A DNA stretch of 37,458 nucleotides. It comes from Thermoanaerobacterales bacterium UBA4877. GTDB taxonomy: Bacteria; Bacillota; Thermoanaerobacteria; Thermoanaerobacterales; UBA4877. Location of the stretch: NCBI GenBank assembly GCA_002399345.1, contig DHDL01000015.1, positions 1 through 37,458 of the forward strand, in the 5' to 3' direction. Below the pieces are notes generated by a model, which was given only the letters and a program-made list of their open reading frames with translations, was not told the DNA's origin and did no database searches. Of the stretch, positions 30,795-37,458 are shown piece by piece. Numbering within the stretch: the first letter of the stretch is position 1; every line of letters starts with the position of its first letter. Position numbers and translations under genes: made by a program.

Positions 30795-32795
30795 TTATAT
30801 GTCTCTTTTAATTATATCCGTTATAAGCAGATCCTGACCTCTCTGCCCAAAGGTAAAGGTCACTCCCTTAGCCGGGCCGTCCATTATTGTAAGCGGGCCG
30901 TTTCTTTCCGCATCCTTTCCGTTCAGCTTCAGTTTCCAGCGTTCATTGAGCTTAGGCTGGATCAATTTGCAAATTTTGGCCTTTTTGATCAAGGCTGGAT
31001 CAGAGACCTGCTTCTTTGCCACATCATCGTCCCCCTGTGAGATATTGAACACAAACTCCACCAATGTGTTATAGGCCGATGGATCGGTTTCATATTCCGT
31101 GAGCTTATAGCTGTCTTCCATTCTCTGCCATTTATCTACAAAATGACGCCGCGGCCCGCCGTTTCTTTCATCAAATATATTGTTTTTGTTGTCACTCACC
31201 CTGCCGGAATCGCCCCAAAGATTTAAGCTATCCAGGCCTGGCCCGTTAAATCTGAGCGTCCCGTTATTGTTCCTCCATTTATACATGGGAGGGCTCCATA
31301 AGGTCTTCCAACGATCATCTTCAAGCTTAAGCAGCGTATAATAAGGTCTGGGCTCCTTATTCCCCAGATATGCTGTGTCGGCTATAATCCCGATCTCCGG
31401 CAGTCCATCGCCGCCTTGTGCAGCCCGGCATCCGGTCACCGCCGAGGTAAAGATAGACTCCATAGAAAACTCATTGGAAAAAATAAGCTGTTTTTTGAGT
31501 GTACCCCTGTCCCACCAAAATATCTCATGGGCCTTCATAAGTCCCTCGCTGTAATAGTCAACAAAAGCAATACGATTTATTCCATTTATATTTGTCTTTA
31601 AATCTTTGCAAGACAATATGATACCATTCTCTTTTGCCCAATCCACAAATTTTTCCCCATTAAAGTTTCCCGATTTTAAGTTTTTAACGTGGTTTTCCAC
31701 AATATCCACAGCTTTATACACAGGCAACCTGTTGATAGCTCGTCTAAATTCCACTTCCATGGACTTTTTCTGGGCTTTCTTATAGCACTCCTCCGCCATA
31801 TCATAGTCGCCCCTGATTCTGAATACCTCACCCTTGCCGAAATAGGCCATCGCGATGGTATGCGCATCCTCGGGCTTGCCGGAATGGAGCAGTCCGTCAT
31901 ATATATTGTAAGCTTTTCCTAGTTTATACGTATCCTTCAATATATCCGCCCTGAGAAGGGAAAATTCAGCATCCCCGAGATGACCGCCGGATAACTTTAT
32001 ACCGGAATCCACACTATCCAGGGCATCCTCATATTGCCCTGCTCTGTATTGCGCTATCCCCAGATAATACCAGTAATAGCGGCTATTTGACATAGTCTTG
32101 ACTTTATCCTCATAGTACTTAACCACTTCCGGATAGTAAACCTGATAAACATCCGGCGCGCTCTCAAAATCCTTATCCCTCTCATTCCATCTCATCACCT
32201 TGACGTCGTATGCTTCTCCTGTATCTTTGGTCCAGAATGCTATTTCAGCAACATTGTCTTTGCCGTAATAGCCGTCCATATCCTCTACGTCTATCTTGTG
32301 ATATGACGTCCTGTATATATTTTGCAGCGCGCCGCCTCTCCATGAAAACACGTCAAGGGCATTACCGGCTGAAGAACCTATGGTCCAGCCAATGAGAATA
32401 TCGGCCAGGCCGTCTCCCGTTACGTCGGCAACCTTCACGGTATCAAACCCATAACCCTTGCCCACATCCGTCCATACCGTATTATAACCGCTGCCGCTCT
32501 TCTTTAAAAGCAAAGCTCCCACCCTACTCTCGTCCAGTCTGTATGTGACCAGGTACTCGGGTTTTAAATCTCCATCCACATCCACCAGGTATACCGACGT
32601 GTTGTTTACATCCTCCAGTTTTGCCCCTTCGGGAATATATTTTGACGCCATCTTTTTATAGTCCGGTCCCTCGCCTCTTTTTTCCTTAGGGACAGATGGC
32701 GGCTTCATGGTGGCCCCGGGCATGGGTATATTGGAACAGCCTGACAAAAGCATTAGGATTAAAGCAAGTACCAGGCATATAATCTTTTTGCGCAT
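30795..32795 (-). CDS. Lipoprotein with FG-GAP-like and TPR regions
   Basis: A 666-residue predicted lipoprotein. The signal ends in LLSGC with the lipidated Cys20. Residues about 70-190 contain FG-GAP/VCBS-like calcium-loop repeats (VDVDGDLKPEYLV, VADVTGDGLADILIG, VEDMDGYYGKDN). Residues about 230-350 contain tetratricopeptide-like helices (YYLGIAQYRAGQYEDALDSV, AMAYFGKGEVFRIRGDYDMA). The C-terminal half has repeated beta strands of unknown type. It follows the histidine kinase by 47 bases with GGGAGGTGA before its ATG, so it is probably part of that operon and could be an envelope sensor or assembly factor. I know no characterised protein with this arrangement. Confidence 0.75.
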   Translation of the reverse strand: MRKKIICLVLALILMLLSGCSNIPMPGATMKPPSVPKEKRGEGPDYKKMASKYIPEGAKLEDVNNTSVYLVDVDGDLKPEYLVTYRLDESRVGALLLKKSGSGYNTVWTDVGKGYGFDTVKVADVTGDGLADILIGWTIGSSAGNALDVFSWRGGALQNIYRTSYHKIDVEDMDGYYGKDNVAEIAFWTKDTGEAYDVKVMRWNERDKDFESAPDVYQVYYPEVVKYYEDKVKTMSNSRYYWYYLGIAQYRAGQYEDALDSVDSGIKLSGGHLGDAEFSLLRADILKDTYKLGKAYNIYDGLLHSGKPEDAHTIAMAYFGKGEVFRIRGDYDMAEECYKKAQKKSMEVEFRRAINRLPVYKAVDIVENHVKNLKSGNFNGEKFVDWAKENGIILSCKDLKTNINGINRIAFVDYYSEGLMKAHEIFWWDRGTLKKQLIFSNEFSMESIFTSAVTGCRAAQGGDGLPEIGIIADTAYLGNKEPRPYYTLLKLEDDRWKTLWSPPMYKWRNNNGTLRFNGPGLDSLNLWGDSGRVSDNKNNIFDERNGGPRRHFVDKWQRMEDSYKLTEYETDPSAYNTLVEFVFNISQGDDDVAKKQVSDPALIKKAKICKLIQPKLNERWKLKLNGKDAERNGPLTIMDGPAKGVTFTFGQRGQDLLITDIIKRDI

Positions 32796-32842
32796 GATTT
32801 GTCACCTCCCGCTTTTAGTTGGCTTTATATAACCATATGTTA

Positions 32843-34225
32843 TCATTTTAACTCTCCCGCGGGAAGTTCGATTGTTACTGAGGTCCCCACCCCCGCTTTG
32901 CTCTTTATGCTTAATTTCCCACCGTGCAACTCGATTATTTCCTTGGAAATAGCCAGGCCGATACCGCTGCCTGAATGCTTTGCCTGAGCGGTATAGAACT
33001 TCTCCGTGATATGATCTAAATTTTTACGTGGTATGCCTTGTCCTGTATCTTTTATCACTATACTCACCATATCTGCTTCTCTTTGTGCATGAACATCAAT
33101 GCTTCCCCCACTATCAGTAAACTTAAGGGAGTTATCCAATATATTAATCAGCACCTGTTTAAGTCTGTTAAAATCACCCTTAATGGGCGGCATATCATCT
33201 ATGTCCGTTGCAATCGATATGCCCAGCCGCTGTGCTCTCGGCCGCATCTGATCCACAGTGGAGTCTATAAGGCCTTTAAGATCCAGCGAAGCAACCGCCA
33301 GGGTCATATTATCCGACTGCAGGCGGCTGAAATCCAGCAAGCTGTTCACCAGCACGGTAAGCCGGTCCGTCTCCTTCTCTATGATTCCTAAGCCTTTATC
33401 AAGCAGCTCTTTGTCCGCCCCCTCTTTTAAGGTCACCGACCATCCTTTGATTGACGTCAGCGGGGTCCTTATCTCATGGGAAATAGAGCTGATAAAATCA
33501 TTCTTCATAGCATCCAACTTGCCCAGCTCCGCCGCGGTCTGGTTTAATGTTTCGGCCAGTCTGCCTACCTCGTCATCATATCTCTTGTTGAGCCTTATCT
33601 TGAAATCACCGCCGCTTATCTTTTCGGCCGCCGCCGTTATCTCTTTGAGCGGCCGTGTAAGTGTGCCGGAGATCAATATGCCTGCCACCGCTACCAAGGC
33701 AACCACTGCGATTCCAGTCTCTATAAATAGTACAAGTACTTTATGCATCACATCCTCCACACCGCCCAGCGATGTCACAAACCGTACTACACCCACCACC
33801 TTACCGTCTCTAAGGAGAGGTGAGGAAACCGCCATGACATTTTCACCGGTACCGAGATAATCACCTTGGTATGTCCCTATCTTACCTTTTTTAGCATCCT
33901 TTATATCCTGGGCCTCTACATAGCGGAAATTACCTATGGAGTCACCCAGCACGACACCGGAGCTATTCATCACCTGCACCTCTGCATTGGAAACCTGCGC
34001 AAAGTCATCGGAGATGTCCCGGGCCGCATATTCCAGCTTACTGTCCGACATATAATTTTTAAAGAAATTATCCGCCAGCTGAGCCTGTTGTATAAGTACA
34101 TCCCTTATGTTTCCAATATAATACTGCCATATCGATTCGGCCATTACGGCCTCCAACATAACTATCGCAATGATAGTAAGGAGGATATAGGTTGATACCA
34201 GCCTTCCCCTTATTCCTTTAAACAT
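32843..34225 (-). CDS. Sensor histidine kinase
   Basis: Membrane sensor kinase, 460 residues, partner of the adjacent response regulator. A membrane helix (about 10-30) and a second one (162-188) enclose an extracytoplasmic sensor domain of about 130 residues, resembling a small Cache/PAS-like fold. Then come HAMP (189-240), the phosphoacceptor His250 in SISHEIRTPLTS, and the ATPase domain with NILDNSLKFT, DTGQGIP and GSGIGLAISKEI. Two consecutive ATGs overlap the regulator's end; the second (34225) is better spaced from GGGGG. Overall it is like PhoR/WalK/ResE kinases; the signal is unknown, but linkage to a murein hydrolase points to the cell envelope. Confidence 0.92.
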   Translation of the reverse strand: MFKGIRGRLVSTYILLTIIAIVMLEAVMAESIWQYYIGNIRDVLIQQAQLADNFFKNYMSDSKLEYAARDISDDFAQVSNAEVQVMNSSGVVLGDSIGNFRYVEAQDIKDAKKGKIGTYQGDYLGTGENVMAVSSPLLRDGKVVGVVRFVTSLGGVEDVMHKVLVLFIETGIAVVALVAVAGILISGTLTRPLKEITAAAEKISGGDFKIRLNKRYDDEVGRLAETLNQTAAELGKLDAMKNDFISSISHEIRTPLTSIKGWSVTLKEGADKELLDKGLGIIEKETDRLTVLVNSLLDFSRLQSDNMTLAVASLDLKGLIDSTVDQMRPRAQRLGISIATDIDDMPPIKGDFNRLKQVLINILDNSLKFTDSGGSIDVHAQREADMVSIVIKDTGQGIPRKNLDHITEKFYTAQAKHSGSGIGLAISKEIIELHGGKLSIKSKAGVGTSVTIELPAGELK

Positions 34226-34910
34226 CATTTTCCCCCATTACAAATCGATACCCGACACCCCATACGGTGGCTATATATTTGGGATGAGCGGGATCATCAT
34301 TAAGTTTCTCCCTAAGTCTTCGTATATGAACGTCTATGGTCTTTGTGTCCCCATAAAAATTCGTATCCCACAGCCGACTCAGTATCTCATCCCGCGATAC
34401 CACATCGCCGCCGGCAGTAAGCAGCAGCATGAAAAGCTCATATTCTTTGTTTGTAAGCTCGATATTCTTGCCGCCTACGGTGACTCTTCTCTTGTTGGTA
34501 TCAACGGTTACGTCATTAACCTTAATCTTCTTTGCAGGGCTTTTTCTCCTCATCCGCCGCAAGACGGCCTTAACCCGAGCCGTGAGTACCGACGGATTGA
34601 AAGGCTTTACAACATAGTCATCCGCCCCCAGCTGAAGTCCCGTCACTTTATCCGTATCCTGGCCCTTAGCAGTAAGCATGATAATGGCCGTACCCGGACG
34701 CTGTACCTGCACCCTTTTACAAACCTCATAACCGTCGATCCCTGGAAGCATAATATCAAGGACTATAAGATCCACGGGACTGAGCCGAAGTTTATCCAAC
34801 GCCTCTTCCCCTGTCGCAGCCTCAATAACATTAAAACCGTCCCTCTTGAGGTTGATTATTATAAACTCTCTTATAGAGTCCTCGTCCTCTACCACCATGA
34901 TGTTATCCAT
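34218..34910 (-). CDS. OmpR/PhoB-type response regulator
   Basis: A 230-residue DNA-binding response regulator. The receiver domain has acidic pocket VVEDED, phosphoacceptor Asp52 in IVLDIMLPG, the switch Thr in IIMLTAK and Lys in YVVKPF. The C-terminal winged helix runs from about 130 (VDTNKRRVTVGGKNIELTNK) to YIATVWGVGYRF. The ATG has GGGGGATGGGG upstream and its stop overlaps the kinase start. It follows the NlpC/P60 gene by 39 bases without a terminator, so regulator, kinase, hydrolase and lipoprotein are probably co-transcribed. Confidence 0.94.
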   Translation of the reverse strand: MDNIMVVEDEDSIREFIIINLKRDGFNVIEAATGEEALDKLRLSPVDLIVLDIMLPGIDGYEVCKRVQVQRPGTAIIMLTAKGQDTDKVTGLQLGADDYVVKPFNPSVLTARVKAVLRRMRRKSPAKKIKVNDVTVDTNKRRVTVGGKNIELTNKEYELFMLLLTAGGDVVSRDEILSRLWDTNFYGDTKTIDVHIRRLREKLNDDPAHPKYIATVWGVGYRFVMGENDV

Positions 34911-34949
34911 GCCCCATCCCCCTCATTTGTTTTTTATTATTATTATCGT

Positions 34950-36326
34950 TTAGTCTTGTATTACCAATGCCGATGTAAGATGGCCTAAAAAAGTCTGCCC
35001 GTCGCTTCTGGGAAGATCCACTCCAGTAACCGCGACCTCCATGGCAGGCGCAGAAACATAGCCCCCCTGCCCGGTCTTTTTGCCATATGTGGCAAAATCG
35101 TGTATTATATAATTCCGTCCTTCTACCCTGCCAAGGTACAGCATGGTGTGGCCGGGCATATATAATAAAGCTCCCGGTTTTAGATCCGTGAGTACGGTTG
35201 TTTTCTCCGCATCAGATTTATTCTTAAGGTCGTACTTAATGGCATACATCTCTTCCTGCTCACCTGTATTGCGGGGAAGCTCAAACCCAAATGATAAAAA
35301 TATGTCCTGCAAAAACGATGAGCAGTCGTGGCCGCCCGACCTACCTCCCCAATCATACCTGTCGCCTTGCATTTTGAATGCCTGTCTTATGATATTCGCC
35401 CGGGTATAAGGCATATAGCCGACTGTCACATCCTCATGGCTGGGTATCATGGCCTTCTTTATCTCCAGCCGTCCTTTTGCATCCCTTAGAGGCATCAGAA
35501 CGGTGAGGTTACCTTGACCGGCCTGGCCGTCTAAGTCGGCAGGCGGATTAACTACCAGCGGCAATCTGACACCCATCTCCAAGGAAACATTGGATACAGC
35601 CTCATTATGGGGGCTGTGTCCCGTCTTTACATGATTTCCCGTAACCACCGCAAAGGGCTTTACACCGGCAAAGTGTAAAACATGTTTTTTATCTCTTATG
35701 GCTACGTCACCGGCCGCTACCCAGCCGCGATAGCTTGCGGCCTGGCAAAAGTACCACTTTCCGTCCAAGCTTGTATGGAGTACAGCCATCGGCGTACCTA
35801 AATGCAGCGATGTCTCCTGCAGGCTGTCAAACTCAATATCCCCGGGTTCGCTCATCAGTAATTCATCCGTAGGAAAGCTCCTCATATTCGTACGATTAAC
35901 CGTAAGCCCAAATCTTACGGGATTTACCTTCTTTATATCCTTCAGATTCCTATTTTCAAGCAAAGAATTAAAATAACTTTCTTTAAGCTTATGTCCTGCT
36001 ATATTATACTGCGGCATACGGGGCAGTTTATACTCTTTTATCTTCTCTCTCAATTCCTGATGTGTCAATACATTTGGATAACTTTCCAAATCAGCCACTG
36101 CATTCACTGACTTCCTTATATTTCCATTATAATTCTCTATCTCCTTTTGTGTCATGATAACCTTATCTGCATCATCCAGCTTGTTTGCCCAAAAACCGGG
36201 ATAGAGCATCTCCTCCGTAACATTGGGTATATCCCCCTTTTGTTTCGGCCCTTGTACCGAAGTAAACCCACAGGCAAAAGTAAAAACTACAGCCGTTAGA
36301 AGAGCAATAAGTCGCCAGCTTTTCAT
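34950..36326 (-). CDS. NlpC/P60 cell-wall peptidase with SH3 domains
   Basis: Exported cysteine peptidase, 458 residues from the ATG at 36326 (GGGGGT six bases upstream; a TTG at 36347 is open but lies before the site). The N-terminus has a hydrophobic signal ending near FACG, possibly lipidated at Cys20. Then follow an N-terminal stabilising region (about 40-140), two SH3b-like domains (VRFGLTVNRTNMRSFPTDE; WYFCQAASYRGWVAAGD), and the NlpC/P60 domain with Cys335 (GHDCSSF), His393 (PGHTMLY) and His409 (YIIHDF). This layout matches gamma-D-glutamyl-L-diamino acid endopeptidases such as YkfC and DPP VI, which produce the L-Ala-D-Glu dipeptides that the epimerase in this window could use. Confidence 0.9.
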   Translation of the reverse strand: MKSWRLIALLTAVVFTFACGFTSVQGPKQKGDIPNVTEEMLYPGFWANKLDDADKVIMTQKEIENYNGNIRKSVNAVADLESYPNVLTHQELREKIKEYKLPRMPQYNIAGHKLKESYFNSLLENRNLKDIKKVNPVRFGLTVNRTNMRSFPTDELLMSEPGDIEFDSLQETSLHLGTPMAVLHTSLDGKWYFCQAASYRGWVAAGDVAIRDKKHVLHFAGVKPFAVVTGNHVKTGHSPHNEAVSNVSLEMGVRLPLVVNPPADLDGQAGQGNLTVLMPLRDAKGRLEIKKAMIPSHEDVTVGYMPYTRANIIRQAFKMQGDRYDWGGRSGGHDCSSFLQDIFLSFGFELPRNTGEQEEMYAIKYDLKNKSDAEKTTVLTDLKPGALLYMPGHTMLYLGRVEGRNYIIHDFATYGKKTGQGGYVSAPAMEVAVTGVDLPRSDGQTFLGHLTSALVIQD

Positions 36327-36428
36327 CAATATACCCCCAATTCTCAATATAAATTTAACACACTCACTGTGTTTTTAAAACCTTATGTATATAATATACA
36401 AAATATATAGAGAGAATATAACGGGTAT

Positions 36429-36464
36429 AAAAAACAACGCCGTCCAAAATTAATTGGCCGGCGT
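36429..36464 (-). terminator. Terminator after psuG
   Basis: On the minus strand ACGCCG and CGGCGT, with inner CCAA and TTGG after one mismatch, form a long hairpin followed by TTGTTTTTT. It lies 20 bases past the psuG stop. Confidence 0.8.
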
Positions 36465-36484
36465 AATAATAAAACAGGATTGCC

Positions 36485-37417
36485 CTAATGCATTGCACTA
36501 ATCGCGTTATAGGCAACGGCTATCTCGGCACCGAGACAGGCATTGTTATAAACAAGATGCATATTTGCTTCCAGGCTGCTTCCCTTTGTTTCTTCAACTA
36601 TATATGATAATAAATAAGGAGTAACATCCTTGCCGTGAACATTCTCCTCTTTCGCTTTTTGTATCGCTTTGTCAATCATTGAATCAATATATGATTTGTC
36701 CATGGAATACTTTTCGGGAATGGGATTTGTCACCAGGATTCCACCCTTAAGCCCCAAATCATCCTTAGCCTTGACCATCTTCGCAATATCAGCCGGCGAG
36801 TCCATCCTAAGCTGCAGCTTATAATCGCTCTCCCTTGTAAAGAACTGTGGCAGGGTATCGGTTTTATAACCGACAACAGGTACACCCTTCGTTTCCAAAT
36901 ATTCCAGTGTACGCGGCAAATCCAGAATCGACTTGGCTCCTGCGCATATCACCGTTACACCCGTCTGGGCCAATTCTTCCAGGTCTGCCGATACATCCAT
37001 GGTCTCTTCATATCCACGGTGTACCCCTCCTACGCCTCCTGTAACAAAGAATTTTATCCCTGCCATTTGAGCGCAGATCATAGTTGCCGCCACTGTGGTA
37101 GCACCTGTTTCCTTACCGGCTATTACCGCAGCCATATCCCTGCGGGAAACCTTTTTTATGTTCTTCGCTGTCGCGAGGAGCATGAGCTCATCTTTATCTA
37201 TTCCAATCTTAATTCTGCCATTTATAATAGCTATCGTAGCAGGCACTGCGCCGGCATCCCTTATTATTTTCTCACACTCGTTCGCCGTCTTTACATTCTG
37301 GGGATAAGGCATCCCATGGGAAATGATAGTAGATTCCAGCGCCACAACGGCTTTGCCTCTTTTAAGCCCCTCATCCACCTCTTTATTAAAATCAATATAC
37401 TTATTAAAATCTGCCAC
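36485..37417 (-). CDS. psuG: Pseudouridine-5'-phosphate glycosidase
   Basis: Splits pseudouridine 5'-phosphate to uracil and ribose 5-phosphate (IndA/PsuG family, homotrimeric, manganese-dependent). It has 310 residues, the standard length. Family blocks are clear: VALESTIISHGMPYPQN, VSRRDMA, GATTVAATM, FVTGGVGGVHRG, VICAGAKSILDLPRTLEYLE and GVPVVGYKTD. It starts at GTG with AAGGAGG seven bases upstream. The kinase PsuK that makes its substrate is often adjacent, but upstream sequence ends with the window 41 bases away, and no coding frame there can be identified. Confidence 0.95.
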   Translation of the reverse strand: MADFNKYIDFNKEVDEGLKRGKAVVALESTIISHGMPYPQNVKTANECEKIIRDAGAVPATIAIINGRIKIGIDKDELMLLATAKNIKKVSRRDMAAVIAGKETGATTVAATMICAQMAGIKFFVTGGVGGVHRGYEETMDVSADLEELAQTGVTVICAGAKSILDLPRTLEYLETKGVPVVGYKTDTLPQFFTRESDYKLQLRMDSPADIAKMVKAKDDLGLKGGILVTNPIPEKYSMDKSYIDSMIDKAIQKAKEENVHGKDVTPYLLSYIVEETKGSSLEANMHLVYNNACLGAEIAVAYNAISAMH

Positions 37418-37458
37418 TATTTTTCCTCCTTCATACCGGTAGTTTGCAAATAGCCTTA

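Noticed and set aside
33258..33860. Long open frame on the strand opposite the histidine kinase (200 codons)
   Set aside because: It is a shadow of the kinase gene with Ser/Thr/Pro-rich translation typical of antisense frames and no ribosome site. The same applies to other long antisense frames, such as those at 12873-13436 and 34284-34988.
36357..36373. Inverted repeat AACAC-N7-GTGTT upstream of the NlpC/P60 gene
   Set aside because: The arms are only five bases, there is no clear promoter to relate it to, and similar short repeats are expected by chance.

Overview
This 37.5 kb window looks like chromosomal DNA from an anaerobic, amino-acid-fermenting member of the Clostridia (Firmicutes). 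The grounds are a complete D-proline reductase (prd) cluster with two UGA-encoded selenocysteines, a sigma-54 activator gene, strong AGGAGG-type ribosome binding sites, a DUF1657 gene of the kind found in spore formers, a Staphylococcus-type class I aldolase, and a base composition I judge by eye to be in the mid-40s % GC. Almost all genes lie on the minus strand; only the DUF1657 gene and an ECF transporter S component are on the plus strand. I see no rRNA, tRNA, CRISPR array, insertion sequence or prophage. No gene-free stretch exceeds 300 bases.

Layout. 0-3.1 kb: three overlapping M42 aminopeptidase genes. 3.2-5.0 kb: an aldo/keto reductase and a class I fructose-bisphosphate aldolase. 5.2-5.4 kb: DUF1657. 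5.4-9.5 kb: a MarR regulator followed by a heterodimeric ABC exporter, with a palindromic operator on the promoter. 9.66-13.8 kb: dipeptide epimerase, small PrsW-like membrane protein, shikimate dehydrogenase and oligoendopeptidase F, all overlapping or touching. 13.9-15.1 kb: ECF S component, a TetR-like C-terminal remnant and an orphan terminator. 15.1-27.1 kb: the proline fermentation locus. 27.2-30.8 kb: MBL-fold hydrolase, a secreted protein, and a TPP-riboswitch-controlled CytX-type permease. 30.8-36.3 kb: NlpC/P60 hydrolase, response regulator, histidine kinase and a TPR/FG-GAP lipoprotein. 36.5-37.4 kb: pseudouridine-5'-phosphate glycosidase.

How the genes fit together. In transcription order the proline locus runs prdR, prdC, prdA, a small conserved ORF, prdB, prdD, prdF, prdE, a TauE/SafE-like permease, an APC amino-acid permease and an M24 Xaa-Pro peptidase, and it ends at a strong terminator. 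PrdR (CBS-CBS-PAS-AAA-Fis) has its own sigma-70-type promoter and terminator. A near-perfect -24/-12 sigma-54 promoter precedes prdC. The peptidase could release proline, the APC carrier could import it or exchange it, PrdF converts L- to D-proline, and PrdA/PrdB reduce it to 5-aminovalerate with PrdC as likely electron donor. The flanking M42, M3 and NlpC/P60 enzymes and the dipeptide epimerase fit a peptide- and murein-peptide-using lifestyle.

The most unexpected signal is at the DNA level. The 9-bp palindrome GGCCWGGCC occurs 20 times by my reading, against about 0.16 expected at this composition. It occurs on both strands and in all reading frames, and it is thin across the proline locus. 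Other points of note: PrdD ends and PrdE begins exactly at the position corresponding to the PrdA self-cleavage site; PrdC is a UGA-interrupted selenoprotein; and the TauE-like gene appears to start at CTG.
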